Assembly (NCBI GenBank): GCA_958450365.1
Contig: CAUEEP010000757.1
Coordinates: forward strand, 62,001 to 126,000
DNA: 64,000 nucleotides
From: Mesorhabditis belari
Taxonomy: Eukaryota > Nematoda > Chromadorea > Rhabditida > Rhabditidae
Reading direction: 5' to 3'
Each line of letters starts with the position of its first letter. Positions within the stretch are counted from its first letter, which is position 1. This document shows, one piece after another, positions 53,350 through 62,607 of the stretch. The notes under the pieces are model-generated. The model saw nothing but the letters and a program-made list of their open reading frames with translations. It was not told the origin of the DNA and searched no databases. The translations under genes and the position numbers were made by a program.

Positions 53350-56300
53350 CCTTTTCTTCATTTTGAGTATGGAAATTTGATCCTCAATGGCGATTTTTCT
53401 TCAAGAACGACCAATTAGGACATTTTTCCTTCTTTCTTTTTCAGTTATAAACCCGTTTTGAGTGTTCACAAATAAGGATTTCGTCAAAAAGTGGATTCGT
53501 TGTTATTGAGCGACTCATTTGGGTAATGTGTTCGAATCTTTGATCGAGGAGGAAAAGAAAGGAAAAAGCTTGACACACTTCTAGAAAAAGGCGATTGGGA
53601 AGTCGTGAATTTTGATTGGAATAACTTTGGTTTAGAGAAATTATAATATGAAAAACCATAGGAAAAAATGAACTGAACATCAAGAATTCGAAGAATTTCA
53701 TGATTTCCTTGAACTTTTTCACTGTTTTTAGACTTTTAGCTTCGTTTCCTGGTGCTGAATTCGTTGCAAAGCGGTTTTTTTTGCAAAGAAGATTGTGAAT
53801 TTCATCAGTTTTGACTATCAATAACTTAGAAATCATTAGAAAACTAAAATTAGAAATTTTTCAGACTTCTGATCACCAAAATCTTTTTGTTTCTTCGTGA
53901 GCGTCTTGAAAGACAATTTTTTTTGGTAAACAAGATTGTAAATTCGTGAATTAATCAGCTTGAAGTGATCAATTTGAAAACTTTTTCAAACTTTTTGATC
54001 CCAGAATTCCTCGAGTTTCCTGGTGATAATTGTGTAAACTGCTTGTAATAGATGTTTTCTCAAAAAATTCTCTTAAATTGTCGATCACGGGTAATCTCCC
54101 TTGACAGGAATTAGGCAGGAAAGAGCTTTTTTTGGGGGCAAAACTTTGAAAAACTCATTCCCGATATTGGGCCCATATTTGGGTGAATCCGTTTTTGCGC
54201 ATCGATGCTTCTATAAATAAATGAGTATCACGGGGTTTTTGTCGAGTTTTGAGGCACGTTTGGAAACGATTTTGCCTTCATCGTCTGCGAACTCAACATG
54301 GACACAATGGAGTGTGTGGAGAGAAGAAAAGAAAGAAAAAGAGGAAACTTTATCGAATGGAAGACCATCGGTGAAGATGAGAAGGCGGAGATTCGATCTC
54401 TCACCCGTCATTGCTCACCGATTCCCTGAGTAAGTTAATTTCAAGTAAATCTTCAAGACTTTTGAATTCAACTCTTGTTTATGCTAGAAGTTGGCGTTGC
54501 GATTCACACTTTGATGCGAACTATTGACTTTGAACCGTTTCCTTGTTGAAGTCTGACTGAGATCTTGTTTCTCTCGATATTTCTTCTTTGATATTTCTGA
54601 TATCTTGTTTCTATCTTGTCAATTACCAAGTGATATTTGGATAGCTTTGTTTTAGATAGAAGTTACAGTAAGACTTGACAACTTGTTGAGAAATTTGGGC
54701 TTTTGTTAAGGAACAGGTTGAATTCCTCTAGCACAAGATAATAAACAACTTCTTCCTTCTATCTTCTTCCTTCTATCTTCTTCCTTCTATCTTCTTCCTT
54801 CTATCTTCTTCCTTCTAGCTTCTAGCTTCTTTCTTCTTTCTTCTTTCTTCTATCTTCTTTCTCCTATCTTCTTTCTTCTTTCTTCTTTCTTCTTTCTTCT
54901 TCCTTGTACAATGAACTCAAATTTGCTTCATTGCCCAGTGGAAAACTTGTTTAACTTTATCATATACTAGATTTAGATAAGCATCCGAATTTCTAAATTT
55001 GATTAAATTATAGTCTAAGTTCATTTACAATGTTTTTCTCGATATTTCTGATATCATTTTTCTATCTTGTCAATTACTAAGAAATACTTGGATAGATTTG
55101 TTTTAGATAGAAGTTAGAGTAAGTCCCATGTTAAAATGGCATCCCAGTCATTTCAATCAAGTCATTTTAAACCAAAAAGAAATGAAAAATACCCTTAAAA
55201 AGCTTGCCGATCCTTGTCGTGATGTCAAACATACTCTTTAACTCTTCCTTAAGAACATTCTTCGGTAAACTTTTAGTTTATCGGTTAGTAACTTTTATCT
55301 AAACTCCAGAAATGATCAAATCGGTTCTCGGCTCGTTTTATGAACTCTTAAACCGTCAACTTTTTCTTTTCATTCCCCATTCCCCGATAACCTGAATTTC
55401 GTAGACAGAACCCTAGCTGGGCATTGCTCTTCTCAAATTTACCATCTCAATCCAATTCATCACTCAATTTCCCCTTTAACCAATCTATCAAAAAAAAAAA
55501 AATCTTTTTCCCATCAATTCCGCCCAAATTTTATGACCCCATCGATAAGCGGGGTCATTTTCGAACGGAGAGAGAAGTCATAACTCGTAAAATTGATTCA
55601 GAAACGCCATTTTAGTGAAGCCGATGGGTGAGGCTGATAAAAGAAAAGGGAAAACTTTATTGGAAAGCCATTCAAAACATCAAATGCTTACCTCAAGACC
55701 GAAAATTCGTACCACTTCCACGAGTTCCACGAAAGGACGATCGGATAGTTGTCAAGGATGCAAGCACTCACATTTACCGCATTCCTCTCGTTGTGCCCTT
55801 GATTGGGTTCTTTGCGAATCGTTACCGACAGCTATTCCTGTATTCGATGTTGGAGAAATTGTAGAGAATGTTCGGGTTTCTCGATCGGTTTCTCCAGGTC
55901 CATTTCTCCATGACTATTCATCGAAAGAGACTAGAGGCAGCTCAATGTCCTCTAATTGTTCTGGAGTTTTTGAATTATCTTCTTCACCTCATCGTTCGAA
56001 TAATCATTTGGAAGCGATTTGGATTGAACAACTCCACAATCATCACCATAATCAGTTAAAGCCAGGAGCTAGGTTGAGGAATTTGAAGTAGACTTTGTTA
56101 TCTAGACTTAATAAAACAATGATCTAAGATCACTTGATTGACAAAATCCATCTGTAACTTTTATAACTAAAAGATTTTGTAAAGATTTCTTATCAAAATT
56201 CAACTTTCTTATTTCAGCGGTCCTCTTCAAAAGACGGTTTCTTATTTACGGAATAAGCTTGATGGAGCGATGAGCACTGGGCAACTTTATCCATCGAGAG

Positions 56301-59110
56301 AAGAAGTCCGACAATGGGAAACTGATTTTGAGGCTTTGATCACACACAAATGTAAGTTCTTTCGATATTCTTCAGAAAAGGAAAATAAAAGTTGATAGAT
56401 TGGATAGAAAAAAGAGAAGATTACAGTAGTGGATGATAGAGTACGATAGGTTACGATAGGTTACGATAGGGTACGATAGGTTACGATAGAGTACGATAGG
56501 TTACGATAGAATACGATAAGTTACGATAATTTACGATAGGTTACGATAGGTTACAATAGTTTCCCAAAGTAAATCCGTTAATCGAAAACTTTCTAACAAA
56601 ATATGTACATTCTCTATGTTAGTTTTAGATTTTATTGTTAATTTTATATTATTTATGTTAACTAAAGTTGTTTTTCTTCATTCTTTTCTATCATTTTTTT
56701 AGCCTAGTTTTAATCATCATCGAATTAAACTAACCGTTTTAAAACAATTCACTTGTTTATCTCTTTCCAAATCCAGAAAAATCTCCTAATTCACAATCAA
56801 TAGAAAAATAGACTTAAAAACAAGCATTTCTTCATTTCTCTTTCAAACGATCATTTCAAATTCTTTTCTTTTTTCAGTTGGATGTGCCTTGTTTCGAGAT
56901 TATTTGAAGAAAGAGCTTAGCGATGAAAATATCGATTTCTGGGTTGAATGTGAAGAGTTTAAACGAATGAAAGAAGGGAAAAAGGAGACGCAAAAGAAAG
57001 CACAAGAGATCTTCAATACCTATGTGAAAGATCAAGCACCAAGAGAGGTTGGTTAGCTTGGAGTTTAAGCATTGGTTTAAGCATTGAAATGTGTTGATTT
57101 TTGATCATTTAAAAGGTTTCTCTGAATGTAAAATAGTAGCTTTAAAATAGCTTTAAAATAGTGAAATGATCTTTGCAATGTTAAAGTCTTTTAGGTGAAT
57201 CTCGATTCAGCGACGAAAGCAGCAACAAAAGCGGCATTTGAGGGTGGTTGTGGACCGGATGCCTTCTCATTGGCTCAATCAAGAATACAACAGTTGATGG
57301 AAAAAGACTCGTATAGGAGGTGAGAAATGTTTTTGAGATAAGGGTTTAACAGTTCACTTGAATTGAATAAGCAATAAGTCGAAAGGTAAATAATTGTTCA
57401 TTGAAGAAGTCAAGTGAACACGAATTGAAATCCCTACATCAATTCATTTAACTTTCTTTATCTTTTCGTAAACTTCAACTTTTTCATACAAATTCTATCA
57501 AAATTTTCTTTTAAACTAGACACTTTCCGGGTATTCTCTCGATTTTTAATCTACTGTATTCTCTCTAATATTAGTTGACCTTGAGCGTTGCCTAAATTCC
57601 TCGAAATATCGAGAATCGCTTATCAGAACCTATCGATTTGGGATGAGGAAAATGTAGCTGACGATGAGATCTTGACGATGATTAGAGTCTTGAGCTTCTG
57701 CAAAAGCTTGGAAATCGTAAAATAGTCACCAACTCGGCTCGCTGGGGTGCTGACGATGAGATCCTGTGGGGAATTAGAGTGTTGAGCTTCTAGGAAAACT
57801 TAGAAACTGTAAAATAGTCATCAGCTTGGCTCGGCACTACTATTAGAGAGAAAGAGAATAGAGCAAGCAGCTTTGGTAGATTACGGTAACATCTGTGAGG
57901 TGATACCTTTTTCTCAGGCATTTAATTTCTAGATTACAATAGTTTTAGCTGGATCCAGTGATCGCCGAACCCCGTATTCTCTCTAATAGTAGTGGACCCT
58001 GAGCGTTCCCTAAATTCCTCGAAATCTCGAGAATCGCTTATCAGAACCTATTGATGTGGGGTCGGAAAATGTAGCTGACGATGAGATCTTGTGGGGGATT
58101 TGAGTGTTGAGCTTCTAGGAAAACTTAGAAACTGTAAAATAGTCATCAACTCAGCTCGGCAGGGTAAACTACTATTAGAAAGAAGACGGTAAACTCGTAA
58201 AAGAATCACGTTGATTTCCGACGTCTTATCACAAACAGTTAAAATTTTATTCGAAAAACCAAGACTGAATGTAAACATAGGAAGCAATAAAGTTATTTGT
58301 TTTGATGAACTTAAAGAAGAGATTTGATTCTAATTTTGAAACTGAGAAAAACATTAACAATATAGTCATTGTGAGAGATTTTGATTAAACTTTTCATAAC
58401 AAAATCGTCAATAACTGTTTTACATTGTGTACTTTATAAAAAAAGTGATAAACACAATATTATTATTGTTATCTGAAGAGTTTTACATTTAGATTTCCTT
58501 TCGAATTTGCTCCATTTCGGTCAAGAGTCAGACTTAGTTTAAATTAGAGAAAGTAAACAAGCAATAATGTCATTTGGCGTTGTCTGATCTGACTCGAGCT
58601 TTTAGAAGAACAAAACTGACAATAATTTAGTCAAATAGTATTCTATTCATTCTATTCTTAATATCAAAATTAATTGAAAATTTTAGAAAAAAGAGCTCAG
58701 TATAGTAAAATCGATTTTAAACTTTCCTTTACTCCTTTACTTTTCAAAATCAAATGCTTTCCCAGATCAATTTCTTAATAAATAAGTTAAAATATAATTA
58801 ATAAAGTAAATCTGCGCTTGAAATTGATTAATTTATCGCTTAAATAATAAAATTTGAAGCTTTTTGTTGACTTTTGTCTACTAAAAAGTGTACTACAGTA
58901 TTTACCGTATTTACTGTAGCCTATGTAGTGTTTAAAAGTTGGATTACTGTAGCTAAAGCTAAAGAATTGTTAGGGCAATGTTTTCTATTAGAAGAATTGA
59001 TTGTGTTCTCTTGATACTCTTGAATCTATTCAATTTCCAGATTCCTCAAGGACATCATGTTCACCGATTTGCTCAATGGCGCTATCGAGAACGGGTCTTC
59101 GGATAAATAA
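38440..59110 (+). CDS. rgs-7: C2- and RGS-domain G-protein regulator, long isoform
   Basis: Twenty-five exons give about 937 residues: 38440-38591, 38931-39056, 39116-39248, 39293-39448, 39521-39703, 39742-39888, 39961-40066, 40105-40211, 40272-40405, 40514-40582, 40651-40714, 40754-40792, 40877-40945, 41090-41155, 43671-43740, 43824-43943, 44010-44093, 48395-48553, 48903-49051, 49314-49364, 49499-49629, 56218-56351, 56878-57047, 57195-57319, 59041-59110. All phases agree.

Seen: an acidic, Ser-rich N-terminus; a Pro-rich stretch (MAPPLPPKPMLPK); a C2 domain at about 335-500 (MTITGNILKVRIQNAHFF, LHITVYITNID, KDFYGGMTFPIKKLF); a long disordered middle; and a complete RGS domain at about 795-925 (SDENIDFWVECEEFKRMK, VNLDSATKAA, SYRRFLKD). 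The RGS fold speeds GTP hydrolysis by Gi/Go/Gq alpha subunits; the Asn of DENIDFW and of VNLDS are at expected contact sites. C2 plus RGS is the design of mammalian RGS3 and, as I recall, C. elegans RGS-7, hence the tentative symbol. An old mariner and several MITEs sit in its introns. The 41155-to-43671 junction is inferred from phase only, so two neighbouring genes remain possible. Confidence 0.82.
41346..41438 (+). CDS. Alternative last exon, C2-only isoform
   Basis: After exon 41090-41155 the sequence TTTTTGTTTTCAG leads into a 31-codon exon ending in TAG (ISFQILVSPLFFPTKFPEKF, then ten residues). Its phase (0) is the same as that of exon 43671, so either can follow. AATAAA lies at 41580-41585. 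This predicts a protein of about 547 residues carrying the C2 domain but no RGS domain. It may equally be the normal end of a separate C2 gene. Confidence 0.6.
   Translation: MSFQILVSPLFFPTKFPEKFAHSPFAFSLD
41580..41585 (+). terminator. Polyadenylation signal for the C2-only isoform
   Basis: AATAAA lies about 140 bases after the TAG at 41438, in the long 41156-43670 intron of the long model. Confidence 0.5.
43371..43450 (+). other. tRNA-like sequence in intron
   Basis: An A-box-like TGGTCTATTGGTTGTGTG and a B-box-like CGGTTTCGAGTCC lie about 33 bases apart, and a GCGG/CCGC stem flanks the B box. The T-loop is one base too long and no acceptor stem closes, so it is probably a decayed tRNA or SINE. 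The local GC content is clearly above the surroundings. Confidence 0.4.
44444..44549 (+). CDS. Alternative first exon of the RGS gene (MLQCC isoform)
   Basis: ATG at 44444 opens a 35-codon frame (MLQCCRRRSARETSDIHVIS...) ending in a good donor (TTG|GTAAGAG) in phase 1, which joins exon 48395 in frame. Read as an internal exon from acceptor 44461-44463 it would hit a stop after exon 44093, so it works only as a first exon. The Met-Leu-Gln-Cys-Cys start followed by Arg residues resembles the palmitoylated, basic N-termini of small RGS proteins (family knowledge; not shown here). The predicted product lacks C2 and keeps RGS. Confidence 0.55.
45484..45600 (-). other. tRNA-like / SINE remnant
   Basis: On the minus strand, AGCTCAGGCCACC precedes CCTGGTAAGCCAAAGGTCCC and a B-box-like GGCTCGAATCCC, followed by inverted GGCC.TGCCGATGACGGCC. 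The layout resembles the element at 32345-32428 (…GGTAAGCAGAAGGTC…GGTTCAATTCC), suggesting one tRNA-derived family. Confidence 0.4.
45612..45838. mobile_element. MITE family A, copy 2
   Basis: It contains the family arms (ACTTTCTTCTAAGT...AATCTTTATGATTTTG and their reverse) and ends TTAGCCTAACCCC. The left end is altered (GGGGGCGCGGTGGCTACTTT) and there is no clear target duplication. It lies in the RGS gene intron 44094-48394. Confidence 0.8.
46528..46906. mobile_element. MITE family B, complete fold-back element
   Basis: The element is a near-complete palindrome of about 380 bp. It begins GGGGGTGGGACAAATGCGAC and ends GCATTTGTCCCACCCCC. Arms of about 175 bp contain TTTGACGTGTCAGCGAGG in inverted copies and GTATGCGTAGATTCCGAATT. 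The centre is about 40 bp (ACACAGCTTAACGCTTTTCC). It lies in an RGS gene intron. A single-arm relative is at 8590-8737. Confidence 0.9.
48599..48660 (+). repeat. 20-bp triple tandem repeat
   Basis: Three copies of GCTTTCAAAATCTTTCTAAA lie just after the donor of exon 48395-48553 of the RGS gene; the last copy is diverged. Confidence 0.75.
49094..49289. mobile_element. MITE inserted next to a splice acceptor
   Basis: Inverted arms of about 44 bp start ATATATATGTCGCAGCC and end GGCTGCGACATATATAT, with CTCGTGATCTTCAGCCGCTA inside each. The element fills most of the 49052-49313 intron of the RGS gene. Its right end is only about 25 bases from the exon at 49314, which has an unusual acceptor (TTTTGAAG). 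Confidence 0.85.
49815..51057 (-). mobile_element. Mariner element, nearly full length, 1,243 bp
   Basis: Identical 27-bp inverted ends start TTAGGTTGGCAACTTAATAA and are flanked by TA (49813-49814, 51058-51059). It sits in the 49630-56217 intron of the RGS gene, in opposite orientation. Perfect ends and only a few coding defects make it the youngest autonomous-type element in the window. Confidence 0.95.
49889..50934 (-). pseudogene. Mariner transposase with one frameshift and one stop
   Basis: The start is probably the Met of MEDKKFRIRASLFYDFKQGK (about 50899). The N-terminal part has two helix-turn-helix motifs (RQCQRWFERFQGGDESL, LTVRELAEIFEVSHMTIENY). Near 50553 a 1-base frameshift occurs after KRIELEN. 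The next frame carries VLTSDEMWINCENVKRKNQW (first catalytic Asp). A TAA at about 50384-50386 interrupts it, and the last part has RVRFLQDNAKPHTA and YSPDLAPSDYFLFRSLKHF (DD34D). All three catalytic Asp are kept. It is not expected to make active enzyme as read. The error count is low, so sequencing or assembly error cannot be excluded. Confidence 0.92.
51227..51443. mobile_element. MITE family A, copy 3, with target duplication
   Basis: The element runs GGGGTAGGCTAATTTCCGCA to AGTAGCCTACCCC, 217 bp. Directly flanking GAAATTTG repeats at 51219-51226 and 51444-51451 give an 8-bp target duplication (up to 10 bp if the end is set one base further in). It lies in the same RGS intron, 170 bp after the mariner. 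Confidence 0.9.
52595..52715 (+). repeat. TTCTTG/CTC trinucleotide-rich simple repeat
   Basis: TTCTTGTTC, TTCTTGCTC and TTCTTTTTC units run for about 115 bp. They create a Cys/Ser-rich frame on plus and a Glu/Gln/Lys-rich frame on minus, neither with a gene-like context. Confidence 0.85.
53000..53097 (+). CDS. Alternative first exon of the RGS gene (MDVRRK isoform)
   Basis: ATG at 53000 opens 32 codons (MDVRRKISVPLPPNPHRRVQ...) ending in CTTTTGA|GTAAG in phase 2. This joins exon 56218 in frame (GA+C, giving DGPLQKT). The codon content looks real (Pro/Arg-rich, no low complexity) and the donor is canonical. It would produce a short RGS-only protein of about 200 residues. Support is sequence-only. 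Confidence 0.6.
53299..53346 (+). repeat. (CT)n dinucleotide repeat
   Basis: An uninterrupted CT run of about 24 units follows the alternative first exon at 53000. Confidence 0.97.
54221..54429 (+). CDS. Alternative first exon of the RGS gene (MSITGF isoform)
   Basis: ATG at 54221 opens about 69 codons (MSITGFLSSFEARLETILPS..., then a Lys/Glu run and KMRRRRFDLSPVIAHRFPE) and ends CCCTGA|GTAAG in phase 2, in frame with exon 56218. The frame is open from the ATG to the donor. Together with the other starts this suggests multiple promoters. Confidence 0.6.
54577..55122 (+). repeat. ~90-bp diverged direct repeat
   Basis: The stretch 54577-54670 (CTCGATATTTCTTC...TTTTAGATAGAAGTTACAGT) recurs at 55039-55122 with about ten changes. 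The pyrimidine minisatellite (54745-54905) lies between. Confidence 0.75.
54745..54905 (+). repeat. CTTCTTCCTTCTAT minisatellite
   Basis: CTTCTTCCTTCTAT units give way to CTTCTTT/CTATCTT units over about 160 bp in the RGS gene intron. Confidence 0.9.
55624..56072 (+). CDS. Alternative first exon of the RGS gene (MGEADK isoform)
   Basis: ATG at 55624 is preceded 8 bases upstream by a good acceptor (GCCATTTTAG|TGAAGCCG), which fits spliced-leader addition. The frame is open for 149 codons (MGEADKRKGKTLLESHSKHQ...) with Ser-rich and His/Asn-rich parts, to CTAG|GTTGAG in phase 2, in frame with exon 56218 only about 145 bases downstream. A second long frame overlaps (55628-55864), so the coding call is less certain than the phase fit suggests. 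Confidence 0.5.
56425..56545 (+). repeat. 10-bp minisatellite (GGTTACGATA)
   Basis: About twelve units of GGTTACGATA / GAGTACGATA lie in the short intron between the two RGS-domain exons 56218-56351 and 56878-57047. Confidence 0.92.
57548..57860 (+). mobile_element. MITE family D, copy 1
   Basis: The left end TGTATTCTCTCTAATATTAG is mirrored by the right end CACTACTATTAGAGAGAAAG. Inside is CTTGAGCGTTGCCTAAATTC and a palindromic TCCTCGAAATATCGAGAA. The second copy at 57968-58185 shares most of the interior (AATGTAGCTGACGATGAGAT, AAACTTAGAAACTGTAAAAT). It lies in the last intron of the RGS gene. Confidence 0.75.
57968..58185 (+). mobile_element. MITE family D, copy 2
   Basis: It starts CCCCGTATTCTCTCTAATAG and ends CTACTATTAGAAAGAAGACGG. 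It is about 215 bp, shorter than copy 1 because one internal block is missing. A fragment of the same family is at 29700-29775. Confidence 0.75.
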
Positions 59111-59232
59111 GAATAAGAAATTTCAAGAAAAGCCACAAAGCCACAAAATCAAACAATTTCCCTATAAAATCTTGTAAATTACTTGTGTTCAGGGTATTTT
59201 ATTCAAAGATTTCTCTATTCTCCCCGATTTTT

Positions 59233-59435
59233 GGGGTAGGCTAATTTGTGCAAATTTTTTTTACGCAATTCGCCATAACTTTCTTCTAAGTCGGTCAATC
59301 TTTATGATTTTGATGTCATTTTGTTGCACTTATTGAGATCTACAAAATGAAATCAAAATCATAAAGATTGGTTGACTTAGAAGAAAGTTATGGCGAGTTG
59401 CGGAGACGACCCTGTTGCGGAAATTAGCCTACCCC
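59233..59435. mobile_element. MITE family A, copy 4, with target duplication
   Basis: It runs GGGGTAGGCTAATTTGTGCA to AATTAGCCTACCCC, 203 bp. Flanking CCGATTTTT repeats at 59224-59232 and 59436-59444 give a 9-bp target duplication. It lies about 120 bp downstream of the RGS gene stop. Confidence 0.9.
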
Positions 59436-60534
59436 CCGATTTTTTCATTGCCTTATTACCAAAAAATTTCCCCTAAAAAGCAATGGCTCATTTAAACAAG
59501 AACTCTACTTAATAATTGGCATTTTTTTTCTTTTTTTGACGATTGTGATCGATCTCTAGGTTTATCTTGTAGTTAATTCGTTTTCAAATCATTTTTTCTG
59601 AAATTCGACATCTTTTTTAAGCTCTTTTCAGCTGGATTGGGTTCAGCGAATTAAATAAATTTTTTTCTTTGAAAAACGATTTTGAAATAAGAAGCAAAGA
59701 AAGAAAGAAAGGGTTATTTAAAAGTTTATGAAAAAAAACAATGGTTTTCCCATTGTGAAAAGCTATCAGATGCAAAATTCAAAGCCAATTCGATTCTCTT
59801 GGGATAAAGGATTAAAAGAAACTCTGCCAATAGGTTCTACGACTCTGAAAACCCTAAAGATTTTTAACATAAAATCATTTGAAACTAAAGCAAAAGAAAA
59901 TTGGCAAGAGGTTCTTTGTGCGCCCACGTAATCTCTTGCAATCTGGCATAACCCTCGGGTATAGAAGGCTTCTCATTTGGCATTCGTAAAGGAGAAGAAG
60001 CGGCCAGCGATCATTTCAACAATGATAGCAGATAAGAATCTAAATATTATCAATCCTTTCACTTCACTTTAAATATTATTGCTATAGAATAGCCAAAAAG
60101 AGCTTTAGTGGATAGAATGAATTCCCGTATCCTTCACTAATCAGAAATTTCTTTGCATAACTCTTTTTGTCGAGTCAAATCTGTGCGCTGAGAACGAACC
60201 AAATTTGTGCCTCAGAGGGTTTGGCTGAGCTGCTTCTTTCAACTCTTAGAATTTACAGAAATCGCCTAGGACCTAAATCTTTTAGAATTGAGTCACTAAC
60301 AGTGTATAATTAACGACTTTTAAAAGTATTTTTATTTAGTCCATCCGTGAAAATCGAGTCAAAAAGGTTTATCCGGGTTACTTTTGGTTATCCTATAATT
60401 TTGTCAAACACTGCAACTCATCCCTCTTCGTCCCTTTGCACAATAACGAGTCCCGGTCCTCTTTCTTCAATTCAATATTCCTGGAAAAGATTGTGTAAAA
60501 CTTTAAGCAGATCAACCAAATAAGAAAAGTTGTT

Positions 60535-60574
60535 TGACAAAATTAAAGCATTTAAATGTTTTAATTTTGTCAAA
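60535..60574. repeat. Short hairpin
   Basis: TTGACAAAATTAAAGCATTT and AAATG.TTTAATTTTGTCAA are inverted, with arms of about 19 bp and almost no loop. It sits between two related CTGCAACTCA-containing segments. Confidence 0.6.
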
Positions 60575-61813
60575 ACGCTGCAACTCACCCCTCTTCGTCC
60601 TCTTCTGTTTCGGAATGGCCATTGCCCGTTTTCGAGTGATTCTCTCCATCGCAAGAATTGATCTAAAAAAAGAAATTAAAATAATATTGCAAAAGATTGG
60701 AAGTCCAAAAGCAAATCATAATATAGCTCAAAGCTTAAAGAAACAAAAAAAAACACAAAAACCCCCATTGGTCCCAGAAATGGGAAAAAGTTAAAAAAAA
60801 GAGATCTCAAAAATTAACTAAATAAACCCCGACTCAGGCTCAAAAAATCTAGACATAAGACATTTTAACTCGTTTTAAGTCATTTGAGAAAAATAATTGC
60901 CTCGATGCAATAACCGTTGTTATTTTTAAGGGGAGACAATAATAACGAACAAATTTGTAAAAGTTTAAACTAAAACTATTAAAATTAGTAAAATCTGGTT
61001 TAAATTCGTCAAATTTCCATGCATTGATACAGTAAAAAAACATCTGTCTACAAAATTCTTTTCCAAAAATCAAATTTTAGGTGGTTTTGTCGAAAAATTA
61101 GCACAAAAATAATTTCCTAAGCAATTTACAAGTAATGTAAAAGAAATTTTAGTGTCATTTAGTGTCGAAAATCGAATGGGAAACGAGCAGAACTTGTAGA
61201 AATGCAAGAAAATGAAAATGAAAACGAAAACTTCTAAAGATTTTCTAAAACACCAAGTTTATTTATAGAAATAGAAAAATCGATAAAGTTTTTATACAAT
61301 AGCAAAATAGGGAAGTAAAGCGGTTGCGTTGGGATACAATCGGCTTTTTTTTTTTGCCGTCGCCCAGACAGTGGGGTGATACGGTCGACGGGAGTACGGT
61401 GGAAAGTCCACTCTATAGCGTGCCATGGAAAGGGATACGGTAGTCTGAAAAAAGGGAAGGAGCATTTTTTTACAATCGAATCGGCTTTTCTTTTTGCGGT
61501 GATAATTTTGACTCATCGCTTTAGCTATGGAAGGAGTCGGTGATTGGAAAACTGGCTGCTTTTTGAATCTGTTCGAACGTCGAATGTTTGCGTGAAGGGA
61601 CCTATCGAAGGAATGATACGAGCAGAGTAGAACGAGCTCGAGAACGGATCACTTCTTTAACACTTGTTGCGTTCACGCGTTTGCCTTTAAAAAGTCACAG
61701 GCGAAAGTCACAATGCCCATATTGTTGCGAGTATTTTTTTTTGCTTCAAATGCTTTTTTGGTTGATTTGCATTGATGTTAATTTTCATGGTTTAACGTCA
61801 TCAAATTTCATTT

Positions 61814-61990
61814 ACCGTAAATACTGTAATAGCACCCCCCCCCCCCTCGTACAGTCGCGTAGTCCGTAAATACTGTAATATTACCCCACCGCCCTCGTAG
61901 AGTCTCGTAGTCGCAAAAGTTTTTTAGTATTTCATTTTTTTCAAAGCGCCCGTACTTTCAAGAAATGCTTCTTTGGCATCAAGACTCTTT
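61814..61990. mobile_element. MITE family C, truncated copy with repeated end
   Basis: It starts ACCGTAAATACTGTAATAGC, then a C run and CTCGTACAGTCGCGTAGTC, then the CGTAAATACTGTAATATTAC start again at about 61865, followed by the family interior as far as TTCTTTGGCATCAAGACT. The doubled end suggests nested insertion or slippage. The far end is missing. Confidence 0.75.
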
Positions 61991-62560
61991 CTAGTTGGTT
62001 GTCCGTCCCACTGCAGCTCTTCTCCCTCAATGTGAAATTCTCTACAATGGATCAACATCAAGAACCTTTTATTCTAATTTTAACAGTTTATACTCTCATT
62101 TTCTAATTACCAAGAAAAACTGGTCAAAGCAGCTTCCATTGTATTTGTATCAAATTACCGATTCGATACGAGTGCGGTTATCGAGCTTGGCATCTCGTTC
62201 GAGAGGTATCACAAATATGTAGAACGTAAAGAAAATAGTCGAAGCTTTTCGACTTAACGAGCGAAAGTTCTAACACATACATCAAGATGGAGTATTACAT
62301 TTATATGAATTAAAACAGGGGGCCGAACCCAATCTTCTAGCGAGGTTCTTCCCATTATCCACTAGGCCATCGGTGCCTTTAGCTCAGTAATGAAAATGTT
62401 CTTTCTAGTTGGTTGTCCGTCCCACTGCAGCTCTTCTCCCTCAATGTGACATTCTCTACAATGGATCAACATCAAGAATTCTCTCTTTTATTCTAATTTT
62501 AACAGTTTTTACTCTCATTTTCTAATTACCAAGAAAAACTGGTCAAAACAGCTTCCAGTT
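61988..62560 (+). repeat. ~150-bp direct repeats flanking a tRNA-like block
   Basis: The stretch from CTTTCTAGTTGGTTGTCCGT to about 62140 recurs at 62401-62560 (AAAAACTGGTCAAARCAGCTTCCA near the end), differing by a few substitutions and a 7-base insertion. Between them lie 260 bp including a tRNA-Arg-like sequence. It may be a tandem duplication or the ends of a small retro-derived element; no reading frame links them. Confidence 0.8.
62316..62390 (-). other. tRNA-Arg-like pseudogene
   Basis: On the minus strand GATGGCCTAGTGGATAATGG is a close match to the D-arm of eukaryotic tRNA-Arg, and AGAAGATTGGGTTCGGCCCC to its variable and T region. The anticodon arm is not foldable and the 3' acceptor half does not pair with the 5' half, so it is a pseudogene or SINE head. 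Confidence 0.5.
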
Positions 62561-62607
62561 AAGTTTCTTTCTGTTTCTTATTTTCATTGGATATAGAAAA
62601 AAAAAAT

